In this document: positions 22,126 to 32,261 of the stretch, piece by piece
Layout: each line of letters starts with the position of its first letter
Position numbering within the stretch: position 1 is the first letter of the stretch
Assembly: GCF_003665095.1 (NCBI RefSeq)
Contig: NZ_RCHV01000002.1
Span: 1,125,501-1,189,500 of the forward strand
DNA length: 64,000 bases
Reading direction: 5' to 3'
Source of the DNA: Streptomyces sp. Z26
GTDB taxonomy: Bacteria > Actinomycetota > Actinomycetes > Streptomycetales > Streptomycetaceae
The notes under the pieces: generated by a model
The model's database searches: none
What the model saw: only the letters and a program-made list of their open reading frames with translations
What the model was told of the DNA's origin: nothing
Program-made: the position numbers and the translations under genes

Positions 22126-22758
22126 ATGTCGACCCATGCCAAACGTGAACGCCTGCTCCTCGCCGACCTGCTGGAGTCCGCCGGGCCCGACGCCCCCACG
22201 CTGTGCGAGGGTTGGCGGACCCGCGACCTCGCCGCGCACGTCGTGGTGCGCGAGCGCCGCAGCGACGCGGCGGGCGGTCTCCTGCTCAAGCCGCTGGCCG
22301 CGCGACTGGAGCGGGTGCAGGGCGAGTTCGCCGCGAAGCCGTACGAGGAGCTGATCCACCTGCTGCGCACGGGGCCGCCGCGCATGTCCCCGTTCGCGCT
22401 GAAGCAGGTGGACGAGGCGGCGAACACGGTGGAGTTCTACCTGCACGCCGAGGACGTACGACGCGCCGGGGGCGACGGGATGCCGCGCGAGCTGGACCCG
22501 GTCTTCGCGGACGTGCTGTGGCGGCGGCTGGAGACGGCCGCGAAGCTGTACGGCCGCAAGTGCCCCGTCGGGCTCGTGCTGCGCCGCCCCAACGGGCAGA
22601 CGACGGTGGCCCGCAAGGGCACGCCGGTCGTCACGGCCACCGGTGAGCCGTCCGAGCTGCTGATGTTCGTCACGGGTCGGCAGGACTCGGCCCGGGTGGA
22701 GCTGGACGGCGAGAAGGAAGCGGTGGCCCGCGCGCAGGAGGCGGGACTCGGTCTCTGA
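22126..22758 (+). CDS. TIGR03085 family metal-binding protein
   Basis: This 210-residue protein belongs to an actinobacterial family (TIGR03085) related to the DinB-like, mycothiol-dependent maleylpyruvate isomerase N-terminal fold. Candidate metal ligands are the His in [15 protein letters not shown] and HAEDVRR (residues about 37 and 110). The family reaction is not known; a mycothiol-linked role is an inference from the related fold. The gene follows the septum-formation-type gene by 27 bases but shows its own -10-like hexamer. A very strong terminator follows. Confidence 0.85.
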   Translation: MSTHAKRERLLLADLLESAGPDAPTLCEGWRTRDLAAHVVVRERRSDAAGGLLLKPLAARLERVQGEFAAKPYEELIHLLRTGPPRMSPFALKQVDEAANTVEFYLHAEDVRRAGGDGMPRELDPVFADVLWRRLETAAKLYGRKCPVGLVLRRPNGQTTVARKGTPVVTATGEPSELLMFVTGRQDSARVELDGEKEAVARAQEAGLGL

Positions 22759-22776
22759 CCCTCATCGGCACCCGTG

Positions 22777-22812
22777 ACGGCGCCCCCGGAGCCTCGGCTC
22801 CGGGGGCGCCGT
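22777..22812. terminator. Strong bidirectional terminator
   Basis: A perfect 16-base-pair stem (22777–22792 with 22797–22812) closes on the tetraloop CTCG. It separates the TIGR03085 gene from the convergent B3/B4 gene. Confidence 0.9.
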
Positions 22813-22859
22813 GCTGCCGTACGACCGCACCGCCCCGCCCCGCCCCGCGCCGTACGGCG

Positions 22860-23570
22860 TCAGTCCGCGAGGACGCGCGACGCGATCCGGGCGCCGGGGG
22901 ACGCCTCCGCCAGGTACGCGGTCAACTCCTCGCCCGCCGCCGCGAGTTCGCCGTCCGTCAGCGGGCCGAGCGCGTCGCACACGAACAGGGCGCGCGTGGT
23001 GTCGTACGTGAGGCGGGTGCGTACGCACTGCCGCCAGTTCCAGCGGCGGCACGTGACGCCCGCGTCGTCGCGCCACACCACCTCACCGGGGCGCGGGTGC
23101 TCCACGGCCGGTTCGCCGCCGGTGGTGACCTCGAACGGCTCGTCGCCCTCGGCCCGTACGAGCCGGGCCGGGCCGCGGTAGTGGTCGAGGTCCTCGCCGC
23201 CCAGCGGCAGGGCGTGGGTGATCGACACCGCGTTGTAGAGGTCCGTGAGCCGGTCCACGCGGGGCAGCCCGGCGTCCAGACGGCGCAGCAGCGCCTCCGC
23301 GCTCGGGCGCGTGCGCTGGGGCTTCGCGCCGAAGGCGCGGAACGCCTCGCGCCACGCGGCGAGATGCGGGTGCTCCTCCGGGGGCGCGTCCGCGAACCGC
23401 GCGCGGGCCCGTTCCTCCGCGGCGGCGAGCACCCGTTCGCTGAGGTCGTCGCTGGGGCCCGGGGTCAGGCCGTCGGCGACGACGAGCAACGCGCGGTAGT
23501 CCGGGCGCAGTTCGCGTACGGCGGGATCGATGGCGGCGGTGTCCAGCCAGTGGTCGGCGTCGAAGGGCAC
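22860..23570 (-). CDS. B3/B4 tRNA-binding domain protein
   Basis: This protein of about 236 residues resembles the B3/B4 domain of the phenylalanyl-tRNA synthetase beta chain, as found in stand-alone COG3382 proteins. Characteristic pieces are LTDLYNAVSITHALPLGGEDLD and WNWRQCVRTRLTYDTTRALFV. Stand-alone members are suspected to bind or edit mischarged tRNA, but this is not shown here. GTG 23570 follows GAGGAAG at short spacing; a GTG at 23609 gives a version 13 residues longer with no clear ribosome binding site. Confidence 0.82.
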   Translation of the reverse strand: MPFDADHWLDTAAIDPAVRELRPDYRALLVVADGLTPGPSDDLSERVLAAAEERARARFADAPPEEHPHLAAWREAFRAFGAKPQRTRPSAEALLRRLDAGLPRVDRLTDLYNAVSITHALPLGGEDLDHYRGPARLVRAEGDEPFEVTTGGEPAVEHPRPGEVVWRDDAGVTCRRWNWRQCVRTRLTYDTTRALFVCDALGPLTDGELAAAGEELTAYLAEASPGARIASRVLAD

Positions 23571-23659
23571 GGGCTTCCTCAGGTCGCTGTGATGAACTGC
23601 CAGGTCCACCCTAGTGCACCACAGACCCCCGTCCAGCTGCCCGCGCGGTCACCCTCCGG

Positions 23660-24046
23660 TCACGCGTCCGCGTCCGCCCGGCGGTTGTTGCGGTCGACCT
23701 CCGGCATGTGCGTCTCCGCCCAGTCCCGGAGCGCGGCGAGCGGGCCGTCCAGCGACAGCCCCAGGTCGGTGAGCCGGTAGTGCACGCCCGGCGGCACGGT
23801 CGGTTCGACGCGGCGGGCCACCAGCCCGTCCCGTACGAGCGCGCGCAGCGTCACCGACAGCATCTTCTGCGAGACGCCCGGCATCCGGCGGCGCAGCTCC
23901 GCGAACCGGACCTCCCCCGGCGCCGCCTCGGCCAGCACCTTGATCGCCATCGACGTCCACTTGGTGCCGACGCGGTCCAGCAACTGCCGCGTGGGACAAC
24001 GCGGATCGAACAGGTCGCCGCGCCCGGCCGGTACGTCCGTGGTCAC
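23660..24046 (-). CDS. HxlR-family winged-helix regulator
   Basis: This 128-residue transcription factor has the HxlR core: DPRCPTRQLLDRVGTKWTSM with the conserved Cys, helix-turn-helix RFAELRRRMPGVSQKMLSVT and the wing YRLTDLGLSL. Cys17 could serve as a redox or electrophile sensor, as in related HypR/QorR proteins. It is divergent from an alpha/beta hydrolase and a perfect inverted repeat lies between them, so the hydrolase is its likely target. Confidence 0.93.
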   Translation of the reverse strand: MTTDVPAGRGDLFDPRCPTRQLLDRVGTKWTSMAIKVLAEAAPGEVRFAELRRRMPGVSQKMLSVTLRALVRDGLVARRVEPTVPPGVHYRLTDLGLSLDGPLAALRDWAETHMPEVDRNNRRADADA

Positions 24047-24089
24047 CCGCAGCTCACCACCTGAGGGGAAAGTGCCGTCTTGGGCCGCC

Positions 24090-24109
24090 CACGCTAGCCG
24101 CCTAGCGTG
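24090..24109. promoter_or_regulatory. Candidate HxlR operator
   Basis: CACGCTAG and CTAGCGTG form a perfect 8-base inverted repeat with a 4-base spacer in the 105-base gap between the divergent HxlR and hydrolase genes. HxlR dimers typically bind dyads of this size. Confidence 0.65.
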
Positions 24110-24151
24110 CTCTTGTCACCATTGGTTACCGCCCACCACCTGGAGCTTCCC

Positions 24152-25018
24152 ATGCCCGAACTCCCGCACGCCGTACGCCCGGAGCTGCGTTCCGTCACCC
24201 TCCCCGACGGCGTACGGCTGAACGTCGCCGTGACCGGCTCCGGCCCCGCCGTACTGCTGCTGCACGGCTTCCCGCACACCTGGGAGCTGTGGACGGACGT
24301 GATCGCGGGGCTCGCGGACCGCCACCGGGTGATCGCCCCGGACCTGCGCGGGTTCGGCGCGAGCGACCGGGCCGCGGACGGCTACGACGCGGAGACGCTC
24401 GCCGGGGACGCGGCGGCGCTGCTCGCGGCGCTGGACGTACGGTCGGCCGCCGTCGTCGGCATCGACGCGGGCACGCCGCCCGCGTTCCTGCTCGCGCTGC
24501 GCCGCCCGGGGCTCGTACGGCGGCTCGTCGTCATGGAGTCCCTGCTCGGCGGGCTCCCCGGCGCGGAGGACTTCCTCGCGGACGGGCCGCCGTGGTGGTT
24601 CGGCTTCCACGCCGTGCCGGGACTGGCCGAGACGGTGCTGGAGGGGCACGAGGCGGAGTACGTCGACTGGTTCCTGCGCGCGGGCACGCTCGGCGAGGGG
24701 GTGCGCCCGGAGCTGCGGGACGCGTTCGTCCGCGCGTACACCGGGCGGGAGGCGCTGCGGTGCGCCTTCTCGTACTACCGGGCGCTGCCCACGAGCGCCG
24801 CCCAGCTCGCGCGGGCCACGGCGGGCGCGCGGCTGACCGTGCCGACCCTGGCGGTGGGCGCCCGGCCCGTCGGCCCGGCCCTTGAGCGGCAGCTCCGGCC
24901 GCTCGCGGACGACCTGACGGGGCACGTCCTCGAGGACTGCGGGCACATCGTGCCGCTGCACCGCCCGCACCAACTGCTGGCCCTGCTCCGCCCGTTCCTG
25001 TCCACCACCCCGGAGTGA
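24152..25018 (+). CDS. Alpha/beta hydrolase, epoxide hydrolase-like
   Basis: This cytosolic hydrolase has 288 residues. The oxyanion motif is HGFPHTWELW, and the nucleophile elbow is VVGIDAGTPPA with Asp105 rather than Ser, which points to the epoxide hydrolase/haloalkane dehalogenase branch that uses an aspartyl ester. The catalytic His lies in DCGHIVPLHRP near the C-terminus. The elbow GIDAGT departs from the usual GHDWGG. TGGAG lies six bases before ATG 24152; an earlier in-frame ATG at 24107 overlaps the operator and is unlikely. Control by the divergent HxlR protein is inferred. The natural substrate is unknown. Confidence 0.88.
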   Translation: MPELPHAVRPELRSVTLPDGVRLNVAVTGSGPAVLLLHGFPHTWELWTDVIAGLADRHRVIAPDLRGFGASDRAADGYDAETLAGDAAALLAALDVRSAAVVGIDAGTPPAFLLALRRPGLVRRLVVMESLLGGLPGAEDFLADGPPWWFGFHAVPGLAETVLEGHEAEYVDWFLRAGTLGEGVRPELRDAFVRAYTGREALRCAFSYYRALPTSAAQLARATAGARLTVPTLAVGARPVGPALERQLRPLADDLTGHVLEDCGHIVPLHRPHQLLALLRPFLSTTPE

Positions 25019-25050
25019 CCCGTACGGGCGCCGGGGTCGCGGCCGTGGGG

Positions 25051-25425
25051 CTACGCCTTCCAGTCCCGCAGCCGCCGCGCGACGTCCCCGAGGTCCAGCC
25101 GCTCCCCCCGGATGTCCCGCACCAGCTGGACCATCCCACCGGGCGGGGGCCGCAGCGGCGCACCCGCGAGCCCGCAGTACGCCCACGCACAGGTGGCCCC
25201 GATGATGCCGTTGTAGTCCTTGAAGGGCCGCAACCGCACGATCGTCTCCAGCAGCACGGCCGCACGGGTCGGCGTCTCCTCGTAGTACGTCTCACCGGCG
25301 AACCGCTCGAACCTGTGGCGCTCCACCGCGGCGTGCAGCGCACCCCAGTCCCGCAGCGACGGGTCCTCGGGGACATGCGTCGCCTGGATCTCCAGAACCC
25401 AGCCCGCGTCGATGTATAAGGTCAC
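25051..25425 (-). CDS. Degenerate Fic/Doc-like toxin with TTA codon
   Basis: This 124-residue protein fits the actinobacterial group of Fic/Doc-like (death-on-curing) toxin components. The region aligned with the Fic motif HPFxDGNKR reads RPFKDYNGIIG at residues 66–76: the catalytic His is Arg and the basic residues after Asn are lost, so canonical AMP or phosphate transfer is unlikely. The third codon is TTA (25417–25419), the leucine codon read only by the bldA tRNA in streptomycetes, and no alternative start lies beyond it. GTG 25425 overlaps the upstream antitoxin stop as GTGA. Toxin function is inferred from fold resemblance, small size and gene pairing; activity is uncertain. Confidence 0.72.
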   Translation of the reverse strand: MTLYIDAGWVLEIQATHVPEDPSLRDWGALHAAVERHRFERFAGETYYEETPTRAAVLLETIVRLRPFKDYNGIIGATCAWAYCGLAGAPLRPPPGGMVQLVRDIRGERLDLGDVARRLRDWKA

Positions 25426-25640
25426 CGGTCGCCTTCCTCGAACGCGTCCAGGAACTCCGGCGCCAGCACGCCGAACTTCTCGCTGGCCTCCGCGGTGAAG
25501 TGCTTCCGCTGCCGTCTGCGCACCACGTCCTCGGTCAGGATGTCGTGCGCCAGCCGTTTGATCGCCAGGCCCTGCTCCTTCGCCTCGGCACGCAGCTCGG
25601 CCAGCTCTTCCTCGGTGAACTCGATCGTGATTCCAGGCAT
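25422..25640 (-). CDS. Ribbon-helix-helix antitoxin-like protein
   Basis: This 72-residue protein has the ribbon-helix-helix pattern: strand ITIEFT, helix EEELAELRAEAKEQG, turn, helix AIKRLAHDILTEDVVRRR, then an acidic C-terminal tail (PEFLDAFEEGDR) suited to bind a partner. It is first in the pair and translationally coupled to the Fic-like gene. The codons AGA, AAA, CCT and GGA occur within a short distance, lower in GC3 than the neighbours. Upstream, TAGTCT lies 6 bases before the ATG and two 9-base direct repeats lie at the expected -35 region, so autoregulation is likely. Confidence 0.78.
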   Translation of the reverse strand: MPGITIEFTEEELAELRAEAKEQGLAIKRLAHDILTEDVVRRRQRKHFTAEASEKFGVLAPEFLDAFEEGDR

Positions 25641-25646
25641 GCGATC

Positions 25647-25691
25647 AGACTAGACACACCGCAACCCGAATCGCTACCAGGTTCACTACCA
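25647..25691 (-). promoter_or_regulatory. TA-pair promoter with direct-repeat operator
   Basis: On the minus strand a -10-like TAGTCT (25647–25652) ends 6 bases before the ATG. Two direct repeats, TCGCTACCA (25671–25679) and TCACTACCA (25683–25691) on the plus strand, lie 12 bases apart where the -35 element should be. Tandem half-sites at this spacing are typical of ribbon-helix-helix operators. The leader would be absent or nearly so. Confidence 0.6.
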
Positions 25692-25730
25692 AGGGTGATC
25701 CACGGCCCGGCGTTGACGCCCGCCGCCCCC

Positions 25731-26618
25731 TCAGTCGCGCCCCACCCGCTCCTCCAGGATGCGTTGCAGCTCGCGGGCCGCGCGGGTCGGGGAGACGTCG
25801 CCGCGGTGCGCGACCGAGATGGTGCGGTGCAGGCCGGGCGCGGTGAACGGGGTGGTGCGCAGGCCCGAGCGGGCCCCGACCATGCCGGGGACGACGGCCA
25901 CGCCGAGCCCGGCCCGTACGAAGCCCAGCACCGCGTCCATCTCGCCGCCCTCGACGCCCAGCACCGGTTCGAACCCGGCGGCGCGGCAGGCCGCCAGCGT
26001 GAGGTCCCGCAGGTCGTAGCCGCGCCGGAACATCGCCAGCGGCCGGTCGCGCAGGTCCTCGATACGGATACGGGATCGGCGTACGGGCGGGGGCGCGTCC
26101 GGCGCGGAGACCACCACCAGCTCCTCCCGGAGCAGCTCCGCCGTGGTGAGCGCGGGGGCGTGTCCGAGGAGCGGGGTGATGATCAGCGCGAGGTCCAACT
26201 CACCGGCGGCGAGCACCCGTACGAGGTCCTGGGAGCCGTCCTCGTGGACGACGAGTTCGACGCCCGGGTAGCTGTCGTGGAACGCCCGCAGCACCCCCGG
26301 CACGATGCTCGCGCACAGGCTGGGCGGCGCCCCGAGGCGGACCCGCCCGCGGCGGAGCTGGGCGGCCTCCTGGACCTCGCGACGGGCGGTCTCGGTGTCG
26401 GCGAGGATGCGGCGGGCGAGCGGCAGCAGGGCCTCACCCGCGTCGGTGAGGGAGATGTGGCCGCGGGCGCGGTGGAAGAGTTCGGCGCCCAACTCCCGTT
26501 CCAGGGCGCGGATCTGCTGCGACAGGGACGGCTGGGCGACGTGTTCGCGTCGGGCGGCGCGGGTGAAGTGGCGGGTGTCGGCTACGGCGGCGAAGTAGCG
26601 GAGCTGCTGGAGCTGCAT
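25731..26618 (-). CDS. LysR-family transcriptional regulator
   Basis: This 295-residue LysR-type regulator begins MQLQQLRYFAAVADTRHFTRAA and has the helix-turn-helix HVAQPSLSQQIRALERELGA followed by a two-lobed effector-binding domain. ATG 26618 is the standard family start; the longer frame upstream contains the putative promoter. It is divergent from the sdhCAB operon, and a T-N11-A dyad lies between them, so it probably controls both directions. The effector is unknown. It lacks the paired redox cysteines of OxyR even though the dyad resembles an OxyR half-site. Confidence 0.93.
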   Translation of the reverse strand: MQLQQLRYFAAVADTRHFTRAARREHVAQPSLSQQIRALERELGAELFHRARGHISLTDAGEALLPLARRILADTETARREVQEAAQLRRGRVRLGAPPSLCASIVPGVLRAFHDSYPGVELVVHEDGSQDLVRVLAAGELDLALIITPLLGHAPALTTAELLREELVVVSAPDAPPPVRRSRIRIEDLRDRPLAMFRRGYDLRDLTLAACRAAGFEPVLGVEGGEMDAVLGFVRAGLGVAVVPGMVGARSGLRTTPFTAPGLHRTISVAHRGDVSPTRAARELQRILEERVGRD

Positions 26619-26624
26619 ACGGCG

Positions 26625-26630
26625 AGGGTA
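26625..26630 (-). promoter_or_regulatory. -10-like TACCCT before LysR gene
   Basis: TACCCT on the minus strand ends 6 bases before the ATG at 26618, leaving no space for a leader or ribosome binding site. Confidence 0.45.
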
Positions 26631-26639
26631 GGCGCCGTG

Positions 26640-26656
26640 GATAGTCACTGCCTATC
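26640..26656. promoter_or_regulatory. LysR box (T-N11-A dyad)
   Basis: GATAG-N7-CTATC is a perfect dyad that includes the ATAG-N7-CTAT core known from OxyR-type boxes and the general T-N11-A motif of LysR sites. It lies 10 bases upstream of the LysR -10-like hexamer and 46 bases from that of sdhC. Confidence 0.65.
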
Positions 26657-26714
26657 GAAAGCAGCGGAACCATGTCTTGGACTGATGCCCCGGCCGCTCT
26701 CTACCGTCGGCTCC

Positions 26715-27557
26715 ATGGCACTGGTGACGCGGACGCGGACGCGCTCGGACGGGCGCGGGAGCAGGGCGGCGGGCGGCTCGGCGGACGGCCCCGGGAGCGG
26801 CGGCCCGGGGGACGGCGCCGCGAGCGGGGCGGCGGCACGGCGGACGCCCGTACGGGGAGCGGCGCGGCAGCCGTCCCTGGTGACGCTCGTGTGGCGGTCG
26901 ACCGTCGGCAAGAAGGCGGTGATGGCGGTCACCGGCCTGATCATGCTGGCGTACCTGGTCGGGCATCTGCTGGGGAACCTCAAGGTGTTCTTCGGCCCGG
27001 ACGACATGAACGGCTACGCGCACTGGCTGCGCACCATCGGCGAACCCGTCCTGCACCACGGCTGGTTCATCTGGCTGGCCCGCGTCGTCCTGCTGGCCGC
27101 CGTCGTGCTGCACGGCGTCTCCGCGTACCAGCTGAGCCGCCGGGGCGGGGCCGCGCGGCCCGTGGCGTACGCGCATCCGCGGCGGCCCCGCAACCACCGC
27201 GGCGACTACGCGACGCGCACGATGCGCTGGGGCGGCGTGATCCTCGCGCTGTTCCTCGTGTGGCACCTGCTCGACCTGACCACCGGCACGGTCAACCCCC
27301 GGGGCGAGGAGGGCCACCCGTACGAGAACATCGTGGCGACCTTCGGCACCTGGTACGGCAACACCGTCTACATCGTGGCGATGCTCGCCCTCGGACTGCA
27401 CGTCCGGCACGGCTTCTGGAGCGCCGCCCAGACCCTCGGCGTGAACAGCGCGCGGCTCGACCGGGGGCTGAAGCTCACCGCGAACGGGCTGGCCCTGGTG
27501 CTGACCGCCGGATTCGTCTCCATCCCCCTGGCCGTGATGACGGGAGTCGTGAGCTGA
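26715..27557 (+). CDS. sdhC: Succinate dehydrogenase/fumarate reductase cytochrome b
   Basis: This is the single membrane-anchor subunit (cytochrome b558 type) of a type-B succinate:quinone oxidoreductase or fumarate reductase. After a Gly/Ala/Arg-rich N-terminal extension of about 50 residues come five hydrophobic segments with the expected haem-ligand histidines ([49 protein letters not shown]). ATG 26715 is 7 bases downstream of TACCGT and lacks a ribosome binding site, so the message may be leaderless. It is followed two bases after its stop by the flavoprotein gene. The direction of catalysis cannot be read from the sequence. Confidence 0.93.
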   Translation: MALVTRTRTRSDGRGSRAAGGSADGPGSGGPGDGAASGAAARRTPVRGAARQPSLVTLVWRSTVGKKAVMAVTGLIMLAYLVGHLLGNLKVFFGPDDMNGYAHWLRTIGEPVLHHGWFIWLARVVLLAAVVLHGVSAYQLSRRGGAARPVAYAHPRRPRNHRGDYATRTMRWGGVILALFLVWHLLDLTTGTVNPRGEEGHPYENIVATFGTWYGNTVYIVAMLALGLHVRHGFWSAAQTLGVNSARLDRGLKLTANGLALVLTAGFVSIPLAVMTGVVS

Positions 27558-27559
27558 CC

Positions 27560-29556
<1,997 letters not shown>

Positions 29557-29560
<4 letters not shown>

Positions 29561-30303
29561 ACCTCCACCTGCGCATCTGGCGCCAGCCCGGCCCGGACGC
29601 CGAGGGCGCCATGACCACGTACGAGATGACGGGCGTCAGCCCCGACATGTCGTTCCTGGAGATGCTCGACACCCTGAACGAGGAGCTGGCTGAGCGCGGC
29701 GAGGAGCCCGTCGCGTTCGACCACGACTGCCGCGAGGGCATCTGCGGGGCGTGCGGCATGGTCATCAACGGGCAGCCGCACGGGCCGGAACGGACCACCG
29801 CGTGCCAGCTGCACATGCGGCACTTCGCGGACGGCGACACGATCGACGTGGAGCCGTGGCGGGCGGCGGCGTTCCCGGTCGTACGGGACCTGGTGGTGGA
29901 CCGGTCGGCGTTCGACCGGATCATCGGCTCCGGCGGCTACGTGACCGCGCCGACGGGCAGCGCCCCGGAGGCGCACGCGACTCCGGTGCCGAAGGCTGCG
30001 GCGGACACCGCGTTCGAGAACGCGGAGTGCATCGGCTGCGGGGCGTGCGTGGCGGCGTGCCCGAACGGGTCGGCGATGCTGTTCACCTCGGCGAAGGTCG
30101 TCCACCTCAACTCGCTGCCGCAGGGGGCGCCCGAGCGGGAGACGCGGGTGCTGGACATGGTCGGGCAGATGGACGCGGAGGGCTTCGGCGGCTGCACCAA
30201 CACCGGCGAGTGCGCGACGGCCTGCCCGAAGGGCATCCCGCTGCCGTCGATCGCGGCGATGAACCGCGAGTACCTGCGGGCGGCGCGGCGTACGGGGCGC
30301 TGA
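29557..30303 (+). CDS. sdhB: Succinate dehydrogenase/fumarate reductase iron–sulfur protein
   Basis: This 248-residue subunit carries electrons from FAD to the membrane quinone site through three clusters. The 2Fe-2S ligands are Cys58, Cys63, Cys66 and Cys83 ([16 protein letters not shown]); the 4Fe-4S motif is [12 protein letters not shown], and the last cluster motif is [19 protein letters not shown] 29557 overlaps the sdhA stop (GTGA). It ends the sdhCAB operon; the next gene has its own -10-like hexamer. Confidence 0.96.
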
Positions 30304-30313
30304 CGGGAGCATC

Positions 30314-30319
30314 TAGCAT
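30314..30319 (+). promoter_or_regulatory. -10-like TAGCAT, leaderless layout
   Basis: TAGCAT ends 6 bases before ATG 30326 and only 11 bases after the sdhB stop. There is no ribosome binding site between them, so the transcript likely starts at or near the ATG. Confidence 0.5.
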
Positions 30320-30325
30320 CGCCGT

Positions 30326-30940
30326 ATGGGTTCCGAGGAGCAGGCGCAGGGCGGACGGCCGCAGGACGAACAGGCCCTGCGGGAGGCGGCGGACGCGGGC
30401 GACGCCGAGGCGATGCACGGACTGGCGCGGCGGCTGATGGAACGGCGCGAGACGTACGTCGAGGCCGAGGTGTGGTGCCGGCTCGCCGCCGACCACGGGC
30501 ACGTCGAGGCGATGCACGGGTTGGCGCAGATCCTGCACGCGCGGGGTGAACTGCCGGGCGCCGAGGAGTGGTTCCGGCGGGCGGCCGACGCGGGGCACGA
30601 GGAGGCGCTGCACCGCGTACCGCTGCTGCTCCAGGAACGCGGCGAACGGGCCGAGGCGGAGGGCTGGTTGCGGCGCGCGGCCGAGGACGGGCGGCCCCGG
30701 GCGATGTACAACCTCGGGGTGCTGCTGCGGGACGGCGGGCGGGACGACGAGGCGGAGCCGTGGTTCCGGCGGGCGGCGGACGCGGGGCACGTCGACGCGA
30801 TGTTCAACCTGGGCGCCGGGCTGTTCGAGCGCGGCGACCTGGCGGCGGCGGAGACCTGGCTGGGGCGCGCCGCCGACCACGGCGACGCGGACGCGGCGGC
30901 GGGGCTGGCGGTCGTACGACGGGCGCGCGGCGAGGGCTGA
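30326..30940 (+). CDS. Sel1/TPR-like repeat protein
   Basis: This 204-residue cytosolic protein consists almost wholly of about five Sel1-like/TPR-type repeats of 32–36 residues, each with a variant of AxxGhxeAMhxLaxLLxxRGexxeAExWxRrAAdxG (for example EWFRRAADAGHEEALHR, PWFRRAADAGHVDAMFN). There is no signal peptide or membrane segment. Such solenoids are protein-binding scaffolds; the partner is unknown. A hairpin lies between this gene and convergent hisF. Confidence 0.88.
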   Translation: MGSEEQAQGGRPQDEQALREAADAGDAEAMHGLARRLMERRETYVEAEVWCRLAADHGHVEAMHGLAQILHARGELPGAEEWFRRAADAGHEEALHRVPLLLQERGERAEAEGWLRRAAEDGRPRAMYNLGVLLRDGGRDDEAEPWFRRAADAGHVDAMFNLGAGLFERGDLAAAETWLGRAADHGDADAAAGLAVVRRARGEG

Positions 30941-31040
30941 GCGCGGGCGCGGGGGCGCGTACGGGCGATGCGTACGGCGGCGGGTGGGGCGCGTACGGCC
31001 CGTCAACCCGCCGCCGCCGAGGCTCACTTCATCGGGTGGT

Positions 31041-31060
31041 CCGCCGGGCCCGCCCGGCGG
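31041..31060. terminator. Hairpin between Sel1 gene and hisF
   Basis: CCGCCGGG and CCCGGCGG form an 8-base-pair stem with loop CCCG between two convergent genes, close to the hisF stop. Confidence 0.6.
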
Positions 31061-31068
31061 TCCGGCCC

Positions 31069-31826
<758 letters not shown>

Positions 31827-31830
<4 letters not shown>

Positions 31831-32261
31831 GGGGTGGCCCCCTCCGCCGCGCCCGTACCGGCGCCGCCGCCCCGGTACGCCTCCAGCTCGACCTCCACCA
31901 GGATGCGGGAGTCCACGAAGCCGGAGACCACGACGAGCGTCGCCGCCGGGCGGACCGCGTCGAACAGCTCGCGGTGCGCGCGGGCGACGTCGTCCACGTC
32001 CCGCGCGTGCGTCAGGTACATGCGGGTGCGGATCACCGCGTCCGCGCCGAGCCCGAACGGCTCCAGCGCCGCCAGCCCGTTCGCGAACGCCGCGCGGGCC
32101 TGCTCGTACGGCGAGCCCTCGCCGATCACCACACCGTCGGTCAGCGGTGTCGTGCCCGCGACCAGCACCCGGTCGCCCGCGGCGACCGCCCGCGCGAAGC
32201 CGATGGTCTCCTCCCAGGGGCTGCCCGACTGCACACGCTCGACACGGGGGGTACGGGTCAT
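31827..32261 (-). CDS. RidA-family protein within his operon
   Basis: This 144-residue protein of the RidA/YjgF/UK114 family includes [16 protein letters not shown], the conserved Arg in [21 protein letters not shown] and the C-terminal [13 protein letters not shown]. Archetypal RidA deaminates reactive enamines and imines made by PLP enzymes; several subgroups have other or unknown jobs. Overlaps of four bases with both hisA and hisF place it firmly inside the operon, so a role connected to histidine metabolism is plausible but unproven. Confidence 0.88.

Noticed and set aside
26640..26656. Calling the LysR gene oxyR because of the ATAG-N7-CTAT dyad
   Set aside because: The protein lacks the paired redox cysteines of OxyR and no catalase or peroxidase gene is adjacent.
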